This document shows positions 26,252 to 35,207 of a stretch of 64,000 bases of DNA, one piece after another; within the stretch, counting starts at the first letter, position 1; every line of letters starts with the position of its first letter. The notes below the pieces were generated by a model that was not told where the DNA came from, ran no database searches, and saw only the letters and a program-made list of their open reading frames with translations. This stretch comes from Leptolyngbya sp. O-77 (GTDB taxonomy: Bacteria > Cyanobacteriota > Cyanobacteriia > Elainellales > Elainellaceae). The DNA lies in assembly GCF_001548395.1 (NCBI RefSeq), contig NZ_AP017367.1, positions 4,687,001 through 4,751,000 on the forward strand, given 5' to 3'. The position numbers and the translations under genes are program-made.

Positions 26252-28291
26252 ATGCCAGTTCCCGACTTTGCTACGCTCGATGTGCTGCGTCAGTACAACA
26301 TTTTAGATAGCACGCCCGAAGAGGGGTTTGATGGGCTGGCGCGGTTAGCAGCGCAATTAGGAGGCGTGTCGGTGGGGCTGATCGCCTTTTTGCGAGGCGA
26401 CAGTTCGGCGCTGGCAGGCGAAGACCGCTACTGGCTGAAGGCGCTGACGGGCTGGCCTGAGAACACGCCCTGCCATCCGCTGGTGTGTTTGGACAGCACG
26501 CTGACCGCCGAAGACGGGCTGCTGGTGACAGATTTGCAGCAGGATGAGCGGTTTGTGTTTGAGCCGATTGCCGTGGGCACCCCTGCGGTGCGGTTCTATG
26601 CGGGCGTGCCGCTGCTAAGTCCGGCGGGGGCGGCGCTGGGCGTGTTGGCGGTGATGGGTTGGGAGGTGGGAAATCCATCGGAAGGGCTGATGGATGGCTT
26701 GCGGCTGCTGGCGCGACAGGTCATTGCTCAACTTGAGCTACGGCGGCGCACGGCGGCTCTGACAGAGGCGATCGCCCAGCACCACGCCGCCGAAACCGAG
26801 CAAAAGCTGCTGTTTTCCCTGTCGGCCCATCTGGCCTGCGTGATGGGCGCAGACGGCTACCTCAAGCGGCTTAACCCCGCCTGGCGCAAGCTGCTGGGCT
26901 ATACAGCAGCAGAACTCATGGCCAAGCCGTTCCTGGAATTTATCCATCCCGATGACTGGGAAATCACCCTCAACCACATTCAAAAAGTCGTCGCCAAGGG
27001 CAAAAAGGTGACGTTTCAAAACCGATGCCGCCACCGCAACGGCAGCTATCATCGCCTCCAGTGGCGGATTGGGCCGCTGCAAGATCGCCAGCTCTTGTGC
27101 GCCACTGCCAGCGAAGTTTCAGCAGACGCGCCGCCCGACTCCGCGCCGCCGCAATACGACTTGCTCTCTGATCTGGCCTTCGCGCTAAATCAGCACTCCA
27201 TCGCCGCCATCACCGACCCCCAAGGCAAGATCCTCTACGCCAACGATAAATTCTGCGAGATCTCCTGGTACTCTCGCGAGGAGCTAATCGGGCAAGATCA
27301 TCGGCTGATTAGCTCTGGCTATCACTCGCGGGAGTTTTTTCGCGACCTGTGGCAGACGATCGCCTCTGGCAACGTGTGGCGCGGCGAAATTTGCAACCGG
27401 GCTAAGAATAACATCCTCTACTGGGTGGATACGACCATCGTGCCCATCCTCGACGACTCAGGCAAGCCCCAGCGCTATATCGCCCTGCGAACCGATATTA
27501 CCGAGCGCAAAGAAGCCGAGCAGGAACTCAAAGCGCGATCGCACCTAGCAGAACTGGGCGCGGCTGTTGGCGTAACCCTGTCTCAGGGCGGCACCGTCAC
27601 CGACATTCTGAAGCGCTGCACCGCCCAACTGGTGCAATATCTCGATGCCCATTCTGCGTATGTGTGGACGCTGAATCCTGAAACCCGGCTCCTGGAGCTA
27701 CGAGCTAGCGCAGGCGGCTTATCCTGCCCCAAGGAGTTTCAAAACCGCATCCCCATTGGCATATCGGTCATTGGCTACGCCGCCCAGACGCGCCGCCCCT
27801 ACCTCACTGACAACGTGCTAAACGACATGTGCATCGGCTCCAAAGACTGGCTGGAGCAAGAGCGCGTGGTCGGCTTTGCGGCCTACCCGCTGGTGACGGA
27901 AGACCGCCTGATTGGGGTCATGGCACTGTTTAGCCATCTGCCCTTTGCCCAAACGGTGCATAAAACCCTGGGCTGGATTTCCAACAGCTTGGCTGTGGCC
28001 ATCGACCGGACGCTGGCGCGAGAGGAACTGCTGAGTCGGCGGGAAGCGCTGCTGTTTCGCCTGGCAAGTCAGATTCGCGCCTCGCTCGATCTGGTGGCAA
28101 TTTTGGAAACGACAGTGAGCGAGGTGTGGTCGTTGCTTCAGGTCGATCGCTGCCAGTTTCTCTGGTGTCGATCGACGCTAGAGGCGACGCGGCTGGAGAT
28201 TACGCACGAAGCGCGGAATCCGGCGTTGATTAGTTTGCTGGGGGATTATCCACTCGGGGCCAGGACGGGGTGCTGGGCGAAAAGGTGCTGA
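26252..28291 (+). CDS. N-terminal part of a frameshifted multi-sensor histidine kinase (GAF-PAS-PAS-GAF-GAF)
   Basis: A soluble sensor module of 679 residues from ATG 26252 (MPVPDFATLDVLRQYNILD, the usual start of this family; the frame extends upstream to 26141). Order: GAF (about 15-165), PAS (about 190-290), PAS/PAC (about 300-425, HSIAAITDPQGKILYAN, then RYIALRTDITERKEAEQ), GAF (about 430-600) and the first half of a second GAF (about 615-670). It ends abruptly at GDYPLGARTGCWAKRC, an out-of-frame tail. The protein clearly continues one base out of phase in the next entry, so the intact gene would span 26252-29475 and encode about 1074 residues. Confidence 0.85.
   Translation: MPVPDFATLDVLRQYNILDSTPEEGFDGLARLAAQLGGVSVGLIAFLRGDSSALAGEDRYWLKALTGWPENTPCHPLVCLDSTLTAEDGLLVTDLQQDERFVFEPIAVGTPAVRFYAGVPLLSPAGAALGVLAVMGWEVGNPSEGLMDGLRLLARQVIAQLELRRRTAALTEAIAQHHAAETEQKLLFSLSAHLACVMGADGYLKRLNPAWRKLLGYTAAELMAKPFLEFIHPDDWEITLNHIQKVVAKGKKVTFQNRCRHRNGSYHRLQWRIGPLQDRQLLCATASEVSADAPPDSAPPQYDLLSDLAFALNQHSIAAITDPQGKILYANDKFCEISWYSREELIGQDHRLISSGYHSREFFRDLWQTIASGNVWRGEICNRAKNNILYWVDTTIVPILDDSGKPQRYIALRTDITERKEAEQELKARSHLAELGAAVGVTLSQGGTVTDILKRCTAQLVQYLDAHSAYVWTLNPETRLLELRASAGGLSCPKEFQNRIPIGISVIGYAAQTRRPYLTDNVLNDMCIGSKDWLEQERVVGFAAYPLVTEDRLIGVMALFSHLPFAQTVHKTLGWISNSLAVAIDRTLAREELLSRREALLFRLASQIRASLDLVAILETTVSEVWSLLQVDRCQFLWCRSTLEATRLEITHEARNPALISLLGDYPLGARTGCWAKRC
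28254..28268 (+). other. Probable one-base frameshift in a G run
   Basis: Up to about 28254 the family sequence reads in one frame (SLLGDYPLG). From about 28258 it continues in another frame (GQDGVLGEKVLNLEMV). Adding one G to CTCGGGGCC restores PLGGQDGVLGE and one open frame. The other frame has a stop at 28231, which bounds the shift to 28234-28288. Confidence 0.8.
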
Positions 28292-29475
28292 ACCTAGAAA
28301 TGGTGCGGATTGCCGATGGGCGACCGGGGACGGTGGAACCCGGATTGCTAGAGGTGCTGAACCGGGCCGATGCAGTAGCGCTGCTGCTGCTGCCGCTGGA
28401 GACCCATTCCCACAAACTAGGGGCGATCGCCTGCTATCACAGTAGCCCCCGCGCCTGGACAGACAGCGAGGTAGAACTGCTGCAAGCCGTCGCCGACCAG
28501 GTAGCGATCGCCATCGACCAGGCAGAGCTATATGCCCGCAGCCGAGAAGCGGCGATCGCCGCCGAAGCCCAAGCCGCCCAGCTCAGCCAGACCTTGCAGC
28601 ACCTCCAGCAGACCCAGGCGCACCTGATTCAATCTGAAAAAATGTCCAGTCTGGGGCAGATGGTGGCGGGCATTGCCCACGAAATCAACAATCCGGTGAA
28701 TTTCATCAACGGCAATCTGGTTCATGCCAACAACTACACCAAAGACCTGCTGCACCTGCTGCATCTGTATCAAAACCACCTTCCTGATCCACCGCCTGAG
28801 GTGGCCCAGGCGCTCCAATCTATCGACTTGGACTTTATTGGCGACGATCTGCCCAAGCTGATGGCCTCAATGAAAATTGGCGCGGATCGCATCCGCCAGA
28901 TCGTGCTGTCGCTGCGAAACTTCTCTCGGCTCGACGAAGCAGAGAAAAAGCCTGTGGATATTCACGAAGGCATCGACAGCACGCTGTTGATCTTGCAAAA
29001 TCGCCTGAAAAATTACGCTGAAGGGACGGGAATTGACGTTGAAAAAGAATACGGATCGCTGCCCAAGGTGGAATGCTATGCGAGCCAGCTAAATCAGGTG
29101 TTTATGAACATTCTGGCGAACGCAATCGACGCGCTGGAGGGCTGCCCCCCGCCTCGTCGGATCACTATTTCGACCGAGTTTGAGCCGCAGCCCGCGATCG
29201 CCCCCGTACCTGCTGCCCAATCCGCAACCCCCCAGTCGCAAGAGCCTACTGGCTTCGTTGTTATTCGCATTGCCGACAACGGCCCGGGCATGTCTGCCGA
29301 AACGCGCGATCGCCTGTTTGACCCTTTCTTTACCACCAAGCCCGTCGGCAAAGGCACCGGACTGGGCCTGTCCATCAGCTACCAGATTGTGGTGCAGCGT
29401 CACGGCGGCAGCCTGGAATGCGAATCGGAACCGGGCAAAGGGACGACCTTTACGATTCGCATTCCGCTAACCTAA
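28270..29475 (+). CDS. C-terminal part of the frameshifted histidine kinase (GAF end, HisKA, HATPase)
   Basis: The kinase core, 401 residues if read from GTG/CTG codons near 28270. It begins inside a GAF domain (VLGEKVLNLEMVRIADG, ending SDSEVELLQAVADQVAIAIDQAELY in outline). A coiled linker leads to the H-box MVAGIAHEINNPVNFINGNL, N-box NILANAIDAL, G1 DNGPGMS, F-box LFDPFFTTKP and G2 GKGTGLGLSIS. All catalytic boxes are intact. The first codons are unlikely to be a natural start because they lie mid-domain; translation alone would give a sensorless kinase. A tandem AGTCGAAAATCAGAA-like repeat follows the stop. Confidence 0.82.
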   Translation: MLGEKVLNLEMVRIADGRPGTVEPGLLEVLNRADAVALLLLPLETHSHKLGAIACYHSSPRAWTDSEVELLQAVADQVAIAIDQAELYARSREAAIAAEAQAAQLSQTLQHLQQTQAHLIQSEKMSSLGQMVAGIAHEINNPVNFINGNLVHANNYTKDLLHLLHLYQNHLPDPPPEVAQALQSIDLDFIGDDLPKLMASMKIGADRIRQIVLSLRNFSRLDEAEKKPVDIHEGIDSTLLILQNRLKNYAEGTGIDVEKEYGSLPKVECYASQLNQVFMNILANAIDALEGCPPPRRITISTEFEPQPAIAPVPAAQSATPQSQEPTGFVVIRIADNGPGMSAETRDRLFDPFFTTKPVGKGTGLGLSISYQIVVQRHGGSLECESEPGKGTTFTIRIPLT

Positions 29476-29494
29476 GAGCGTAGGGAGTGGTTAA

Positions 29495-29525
29495 AAAGTC
29501 GAAAATCAGAAAGTCGAAAACCAGG
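29495..29525. repeat. 15-base tandem duplication after the kinase
   Basis: AGTCGAAAATCAGAA is followed at once by AGTCGAAAACCAGGA, a near-perfect duplication just past the kinase stop codon. Confidence 0.6.
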
Positions 29526-29589
29526 ATGGTTAGGATAAACATTAAACTTCAAAGCTTCATTTAGCAGAGATTTCAGCCCTAACCGCTAA

Positions 29590-29621
29590 CCCCCAACCCC
29601 TAACCCCCAACCCCTAACCCC
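29590..29621 (-). repeat. Heptamer repeat (GGGGTTA/GGGGTTG on the coding strand), five G tracts
   Basis: Five runs of four or five C on the plus strand, separated by AA or TAA, end four bases before the CBS-CP12 stop (29625). In the transcript this becomes GGGGUUA-type G tracts directly after the stop. It has the same arrangement as the tract after hemE. Confidence 0.85.
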
Positions 29622-29624
29622 TAC

Positions 29625-30257
29625 TCACGAATCGTACATCCGGGCTTCGGGTGCGTCGGGATTTTCTTCACAATATTGCTCGAAGGCCGACTTGCCGCCC
29701 GTGATATCGCCGTAGGCGCGATCGGCTTTTTGGTGGGCGGCTTCGGCTCGCAGTTCTTCCACAATGTCCCAGGCAGCGGCGCAGTCGGGCGAGTCGATGC
29801 CTTTGGCGGCGCAAACCTGGCGGGCATAGGCGATCGCCTCTTGCAGTTGGTTTTCCAGCAGCACGGCTTTGGGCTGTTCTACAAAGTCGCCCTTGGTGAG
29901 AATGTCGTTCAGCGTGATCAGCCCCAGCAGCCCACCCTGAATCACCGGGGCGCTGTGGATGCCCGTGTTGGCAAACAGCCGCGCTACGTATTCTACGCCC
30001 AGGTCAGGGTTCACCACGATGCAGGGCTTGGTCATGATTTCAAACACGCGCACCCGCGCTGGGTCGAGGCCGTAGGCAACGACTTTGTAAACTACGTCGG
30101 TCTCGGTCACAATCCCATAGGCATCCTGGTCATGGTGCAGCTCGACAATCAGCGTCCAGGTTGCCTTTTCCTTCATCAGCTTGACTGCTTCGTAGACCGT
30201 GGCCGAACCGCGAATGGTCACCACCTCTTTTGACATCACCTCAGACGCTTTCAGCAT
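29625..30257 (-). CDS. CBS-domain/CP12 fusion protein
   Basis: A 210-residue fusion. Residues 1-125 are two CBS motifs (VMSKEVVTIRGSATVYEAV; IMTKPCIVVNPDLGVEYVARL), which normally bind adenosine nucleotides. Residues about 137-210 are a CP12 domain, the redox-controlled protein that joins GAPDH and phosphoribulokinase to switch off the Calvin cycle in the dark. The N-terminal CP12 cysteine pair is intact (VCAAKGIDSPDCAAAW), and so is the core AWDIVEELRAEAAHQ. The C-terminal pair keeps only the first Cys: YCEENPDAPEARMYD has Ala where CP12 has Cys in ECR. CBS-CP12 fusions are known in cyanobacteria and could couple energy charge to carbon fixation. Confidence 0.93.
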   Translation of the reverse strand: MLKASEVMSKEVVTIRGSATVYEAVKLMKEKATWTLIVELHHDQDAYGIVTETDVVYKVVAYGLDPARVRVFEIMTKPCIVVNPDLGVEYVARLFANTGIHSAPVIQGGLLGLITLNDILTKGDFVEQPKAVLLENQLQEAIAYARQVCAAKGIDSPDCAAAWDIVEELRAEAAHQKADRAYGDITGGKSAFEQYCEENPDAPEARMYDS

Positions 30258-30781
30258 GATTCTTTCCTTTGAGAAACCCTAGAAAAACTGAATGTTGCCG
30301 ATTATTGCAAAATGCTACCAATCATTTCTGAATTGCCCAAACCTTAGCCCACACGTTGAGCCAGCACTATCCTCACATAGTTTGCCCCTGGCTGCTTGGC
30401 ACAGAGCCAAAAAGCTCGAAACCTGGCTTGTCCGAGAGAACGGCGAGCTGTGAAATTTGGCTAACCCGACTGAATGCTTACATTGCAGTGAAAGTGCCGC
30501 GGTGAAAGTGCCGCAGTGAGCCTGCCTGAAATCTGGCTCTACGACTCAGGCACACTCCAGATAAACGTTTTGCAGGGCGATCGCTCCGTTGAATCTGCAA
30601 CCAGTCCGACTTTTCCTGGCCTCCCCATTGCCAAAATTATTCCAAATGCTGTAAAGCGAGCAAAGCAAATGGGCACCAGCTAGGCGCTCAGGCAATTTGA
30701 AGACTGGCTCAATCGGCACTATACCTGAAACAGGCTCACAGGTCTTTCGACCGTACCCAAGCGCTAAACCCTGATCCCGGT
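30258..30781. other. Region between cphA and CBS-CP12
   Basis: No gene in 524 bases. It contains the CBS-CP12 promoter side, a 14-base tandem duplication (30488-30515) and a small GGTC-TTTC-GACC hairpin after cphA (30742-30754). Confidence 0.5.
30488..30515. repeat. 14-base tandem duplication
   Basis: GTGAAAGTGCCGCG is followed directly by GTGAAAGTGCCGCA and then a GTGAG remnant, about 230-260 bases upstream of CBS-CP12. Confidence 0.7.
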
Positions 30782-33514
30782 CTACCCCTCTGCCACAGAC
30801 GGCACAAACTCTTCAAAGCCTGTTTCAAAGGGGTTGCCTTCTAGCTTTGGCGGCTCTGGTGGAGCTTCCGGTGTAGGCTGGAGCGTGGTCGCCTCCGAAA
30901 TCGGGCGACGGGCATCGATCAGGCTCATGGCGCGGCTGACGCTTTCTGGAAGGATTACCACCAGCGCATCCTTCGGGGCCCGATCCAGCGCGGTGTTGAT
31001 GGCCTCGATTTCATCCAAGATGACATCATATTTCATCCCCGGCTGGATCTGTCGAATGCCTTCTTCGATGAGAGCAGCAGCGCTGCCCCGCGCTCGTCCA
31101 CGGGTGTCGTTGTCTTCTTTGATGTAGATCCGGTCGAAGATGGCGGCCGAGAGGCGGCCCAGCGTGATGAAGTCCTCATCGCGGCGATCGCCCGGCCCAC
31201 CAATCACCCCAATCCGCTCGCCATTCCAGTTCCGCACAAAGCCACCCAGCGCCTCATAGCTGTGCGGGTTGTGGGCATAGTCTAGCAGGACGTGAAACTC
31301 GCCCAGGTTAAACAGGTTCATGCGGCCGGGGGTCTGACTGGCGGAAGCCTGGAAGGTGGCAAGCCCCTGCCGGATGGCTTCGACCGGAACGCCTTGGGCA
31401 AAGGCCGCCAGCGAAGCCGCCAGCGCATTGGCAATCATAAACGGCGCACGGCCGCCCATCGTCAGCGGTACGCTAGCCGCCTCCATTAGCCGCAGCGCCC
31501 AGTCGCCCTTCACCAGCGTCAAGTAGCCGTTTTCGTAAATTGCTGCCAACCCGCCCTGAGCGACATGGCTTTGCACCACAGGATTCTCTGGATTCATGGC
31601 AAAGTAGGCCACCTGCGACTTGACGCGGCTAGCCATCGCCGCCACCAGCGGGTCATCCGCATTCAGCACAGCATAGCCACCCACGCCGACGCTCTCCGCC
31701 ACGACGCTCTTGAGGTGCGCCAGTTGCTCCACCGTGTCGATATCGCCGATGCCCAGGTGGTCGGCTGCCACGTTTAGCACCACACCCACGTCGCACTGGT
31801 TAAAGCCCAGCCCAGAGCGCAAAATCCCTCCCCGCGCCGTTTCCAGGACTGCCACCTGCACCGTCGGGTCTTGCAAGATCACCTGGGCACTCTGGGGCCC
31901 CGTGGTGTCGCCTTTTTCCACCAGATAGTCGCCGATGTAGATGCCGTCGGTGGTGGTATAGCCGACAATCTGCCCGGTTTGTTTGAAAATGTGGGCGATC
32001 AGGCGGTTGGTGGTGGTTTTGCCATTCGTCCCCGTCACCGCCACAATGGGCACGCGGCCAGGCGTTCCAGGCGGAAACAGCATATCGATGATGGCTTCGC
32101 CCACGTTGCGCGGCGTGCCCTCGCTGGGCGAAAAGTGCATCCGCAGACCCGGCGCGGCGTTGACTTCTACGATTACGCCATCCACCTCGCGCATGGGTTT
32201 AGAAATGTCAGGGGTTACCACGTCCAGTCCGGCAATGTCTAGCCCGATGATCTTGGCGGCGCGTTCGGCAATCCAGCGGTTTTCGGGGTGAATGTCGTCT
32301 GTGCGGTCGATGGCGATGCCGCCTGTGCTGAGGTTTGCCGTCGCTTTCAAGTAGCATACTTGGCCCATCGGCAGCACGGTGTCTAGGGCATAGCCCTGGC
32401 GCTCCAGCATTTGAAAGGCAGCGCGATCGAGTTCGATCTGGGTCAACACGTTGTCATGGCCTGTACCCCGGCGGGGGTCGCGATTCGTCTCGTCTACCAG
32501 TTCTGCAATGGTAGAGCAGCCGTTGCCAATGACGTGAGCAGGGACGCGCTCTGCCACCGCCACCACTTTGCCACCGACGAGCAAAACCCGGTGGTCGCGT
32601 CCGCGATAGAAGCGTTCGACAATCACCGCATGGGATTTTGAGGCAGCTTGGGCAGCATCATAGGCTTCTTCGGCTTCTGCCATTGAGTTGATGTCGATGG
32701 TGATGCCGCGGCCGTGGTTGCCGTCTAGCGGTTTGATGACGACTGGGAATCCGCCCACGTCTTCAATGGCTTGCTCCAGTTCATCCAGGTAGTAAATCGT
32801 GGTGCCACGAGGAACCGGAACACCCGCTTCGGCCAGCAGCCGCTTTGTGCCTTCCTTGTCGCTGGCTAACTCGACCCCCAAGATGCCCGTGCTGCTGCTG
32901 AGGCTGGCCTGGATGCGTTTTTGGTGTTCACCGTAGCCAAGCTGGATGAGCGATCGCGTGCTGAGGGGCATCCAGGGAATCCCCCGCGCCTCGGCCGCTG
33001 CGACGATATGCTCGGTGCTGGGGCCGAGCGCCGCTTCCATCGCCAGTTCCCGCAGGTCGTTCAGGTCTTGCTCCAGTTCTTCGACGGGATAGCGTCCCGT
33101 GTCTACAATGCTTTGGCAGAGGCGAACCGCCGCCCGCGCTGCGTAGCGACCCGCCTGCTCGTTTTTGTACTCCATCACAACTTGGTAAACGCCGGGAGTC
33201 GAGGTTTCGCGGGTGCGCCCAAAGCCGACGGGCATCCCGGCCAGCGTTTGCAATTCCAGCGCGACGTGTTCCACAATATGCCCCATCATCGTGCCTTCCT
33301 GGACGCGGCTGAGGAATCCGCCCCGGCAGCCGGGTGAGCAGTAGTGTTCGACCAAGCTAGGCAGGAGGGATACCAACCCGTCGTAAAATCCGGGGATTTC
33401 GTTAGACGGGCGATCGCTCAGGTCTTCGAGATCGAGCCGGATGATCACCAGCTTGGGGTATCGAATGCTCCAGTAGTTGGGGCCTCGCAACGTCTGAGTC
33501 TTGAGAATCTTCAT
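30782..33514 (-). CDS. cphA: Cyanophycin synthetase
   Basis: A 910-residue cytoplasmic ligase that builds cyanophycin (multi-L-arginyl-poly-L-aspartate), a nitrogen reserve, from Asp, Arg and ATP. Domains in order: an N-terminal primer-binding domain (about 1-160), an ATP-grasp domain (about 220-480; VVIKPLDGNHGRGITID; VEVNAAPGLRMH) that adds Asp, and a Mur-ligase-like domain (about 490-890) with the P-loop GTNGKTTTNRLIAH and DYAHNPHSYEAL, which adds Arg. The length suits the CphA1 type. cphB lies 252 bases upstream on the same strand, the classical cphBA arrangement. A pair of overlapping dyads lies about 75-100 bases before the start. Confidence 0.97.
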   Translation of the reverse strand: MKILKTQTLRGPNYWSIRYPKLVIIRLDLEDLSDRPSNEIPGFYDGLVSLLPSLVEHYCSPGCRGGFLSRVQEGTMMGHIVEHVALELQTLAGMPVGFGRTRETSTPGVYQVVMEYKNEQAGRYAARAAVRLCQSIVDTGRYPVEELEQDLNDLRELAMEAALGPSTEHIVAAAEARGIPWMPLSTRSLIQLGYGEHQKRIQASLSSSTGILGVELASDKEGTKRLLAEAGVPVPRGTTIYYLDELEQAIEDVGGFPVVIKPLDGNHGRGITIDINSMAEAEEAYDAAQAASKSHAVIVERFYRGRDHRVLLVGGKVVAVAERVPAHVIGNGCSTIAELVDETNRDPRRGTGHDNVLTQIELDRAAFQMLERQGYALDTVLPMGQVCYLKATANLSTGGIAIDRTDDIHPENRWIAERAAKIIGLDIAGLDVVTPDISKPMREVDGVIVEVNAAPGLRMHFSPSEGTPRNVGEAIIDMLFPPGTPGRVPIVAVTGTNGKTTTNRLIAHIFKQTGQIVGYTTTDGIYIGDYLVEKGDTTGPQSAQVILQDPTVQVAVLETARGGILRSGLGFNQCDVGVVLNVAADHLGIGDIDTVEQLAHLKSVVAESVGVGGYAVLNADDPLVAAMASRVKSQVAYFAMNPENPVVQSHVAQGGLAAIYENGYLTLVKGDWALRLMEAASVPLTMGGRAPFMIANALAASLAAFAQGVPVEAIRQGLATFQASASQTPGRMNLFNLGEFHVLLDYAHNPHSYEALGGFVRNWNGERIGVIGGPGDRRDEDFITLGRLSAAIFDRIYIKEDNDTRGRARGSAAALIEEGIRQIQPGMKYDVILDEIEAINTALDRAPKDALVVILPESVSRAMSLIDARRPISEATTLQPTPEAPPEPPKLEGNPFETGFEEFVPSVAEG

Positions 33515-33587
33515 AGCGCTGGGATTCCAGGATAGAGTGCGGCTTTAGAAGCACGATAGTCTAGTGTCGAGCGGGATAACAACGACA

Positions 33588-33613
33588 AACTGTATTGTTT
33601 GAAACAGTTTCAG
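33588..33613 (-). promoter_or_regulatory. Overlapping dyads in the cphA upstream region
   Basis: CAAAC-TGTATT-GTTTG (33588-33603) overlaps GAAAC-A-GTTTC (33603-33613). Such compact symmetric sites 75-100 bases before a start codon are typical of operators, but no known regulator consensus is matched; GTA-N8-TAC of NtcA is not seen here. Confidence 0.3.
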
Positions 33614-33766
33614 GTTTGTTTTAGAACTGCCTGCTCCCATCCCCCTGCCTGAATCCTGACGCATTTTTATCCCACGCGCAATGAATCACAGGATGTTTTT
33701 GTGAGTAATTACTTATTGGGATAGATCTGGAGACTGGTCGCAGGCAGGGCGATCGCCCCGAATGGG

Positions 33767-34684
33767 TTACCGATTCAGGACAACGCGCTTGTAGAAATCG
33801 AAGCGATCGCCATGACTGAGAATATGTACCCGCAGATTGTGGATACTGAGAGGATCGTCCGTGCCCGCGTCAGGCTGGTTGGTAAAGGAAATCTGTTCTG
33901 GGTCGATTACCGTCACCGTCCCCTTGCCAATCACCTCAAAGGTGCCATTGCCCTGGAACATAGCGCAGGTGTCTTCGTCAATGCCGATGCCCAGCTTTTC
34001 GGGATAAGCGGCGATCGCGCTCATCAGTCGCGCCATCCGGTTGCGATTGTGAAAATGCTGATCCACCAGCACTTCAGGAATAATATTCAGCCCAGAGGTC
34101 AAATCCACCAGCGACCGATTGGGCGGTTCTCCACTGCCACCCCCCGCGATCATGTGCTGACCCATCACCGCCGCGCCCGCACTCGTGCCCGCCAGCGTAA
34201 TCTCGCCAAGCTGAGCGCGAATTCGCACCTTCTCCATGATGGGCGTATCTGACAGCAGGCCACACAGCCGCAACTGGTCACCCCCGGTCATAAACACGCC
34301 CGTACAGTCTTCCAGAAACGCCTGCCAATCAGGATGGCTCCCCTGATCCCGATCTTGGATGTCGAAAATGGCAATCTCCTTTGCGCCCATGTCCTCAAAA
34401 ATCTCGCGGTAGCGGCTGCCAATCACCCCTGGCTCTCGTGAAGCCGAAGGAATAATGGCAATCCGCGCATCTGCACCGCGCGATCGATGAAAAAACGTGC
34501 GAAGAATTTCACGACCGTGGACTTTGTCTTCGGCACCGCCGATGACCATAACCGCTGTTTCTGTAGACTGGGGCATCCGTTGACGCTGGAGGGTAGGATC
34601 AGGTTGAAACATCCGCTCTGAAGGCGGACGGCGCGACACTAGCCGTTCTAATAGTTTGCCAAGCCCGTGTTGAGTTCTACTCAT
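33767..34684 (-). CDS. cphB: Cyanophycinase (S51 serine peptidase)
   Basis: Intracellular exopeptidase that degrades cyanophycin to beta-Asp-Arg dipeptides. Seen: VIGGAEDKVHGREIL near 48, FMTGGDQLRL near 130, the nucleophile elbow GTSAGAAVM near 163, HFHNRNRMARL and GIGIDEDTCAM, all typical of CphB. The frame gives 305 residues from ATG 34684. Characterised CphB proteins begin near the internal ATG 34576 (MPQSTETAVMVIGG), and neither start has a ribosome-binding site, so the first 36 residues are uncertain. It precedes cphA on the same strand. Confidence 0.95.
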   Translation of the reverse strand: MSRTQHGLGKLLERLVSRRPPSERMFQPDPTLQRQRMPQSTETAVMVIGGAEDKVHGREILRTFFHRSRGADARIAIIPSASREPGVIGSRYREIFEDMGAKEIAIFDIQDRDQGSHPDWQAFLEDCTGVFMTGGDQLRLCGLLSDTPIMEKVRIRAQLGEITLAGTSAGAAVMGQHMIAGGGSGEPPNRSLVDLTSGLNIIPEVLVDQHFHNRNRMARLMSAIAAYPEKLGIGIDEDTCAMFQGNGTFEVIGKGTVTVIDPEQISFTNQPDAGTDDPLSIHNLRVHILSHGDRFDFYKRVVLNR

Positions 34685-35207
34685 GACTCAAGAATGAAGG
34701 TTGCTGGCGAGTGGGGACTCAAGAAAAACAGCAAAGAAATCTTCTAGCGTGCAGTGAAGGTGCAACGAAACCAGCGGTCAAGGCATGAACAGTGGGATAA
34801 ATCGTCGAAATACGAGCAATGGTGCAGCAGCAATCTCGCAAGCGCGATCTCGCACATCATCGCCGACTCTGCTTTATCCTGATAAAGTTCAGTCAAATAG
34901 AATTTAGATTCGGCAAGTTAAATCAGCAAATCTAATGGGAATGGGTCTAGAGTCTAAGCGTAATTATTTAACCATACTCTCAAGCCTTTAACGGTAGTTT
35001 TTGTGCGAACCCTATCCTAGCTTCATTACATCCCCCCTGAGCATAGGTGCAAAAACCTATCGCCCTCTATCACCACCTACCAACCAAAGCCGCCGGAGAC
35101 CACCCCGAAAATTTTTCCAAAAAACAGTAATCCGAAGCGGCCACCTCTCCCCTTCCAGCCCTCTTCGTTCTTCCCTCTTCGTTCTTTCTTTCTTCCCCCT
35201 TTCCCCC
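34685..35207. other. cphB-trmD divergent region
   Basis: 523 bases holding both promoters. AT-rich text lies at 34890-35030 and a pyrimidine repeat abuts trmD. An open frame runs through to 35001 but translates repeat (LRSSLFVLSFFPLSP), so it is not coding. Confidence 0.6.
35152..35207. repeat. Pyrimidine-rich repeat (CTCTTCGTTCTTCC) abutting trmD
   Basis: CCCTCTTCGTTCTTCCCTCTTCGTTCTTTCTTTCTT-like text runs up to the trmD start codon. It is the complement of the GAAGAGGGAAGAACGAA units at 1612-1700 and 53973-54040, but only one arm is present here. Confidence 0.75.

Noticed and set aside
35001..35207. 69-residue N-terminal extension of trmD
   Set aside because: It translates the pyrimidine repeat into a Ser/Pro/Leu/Phe-rich string, and TrmD has its usual N terminus at GTG 35208.
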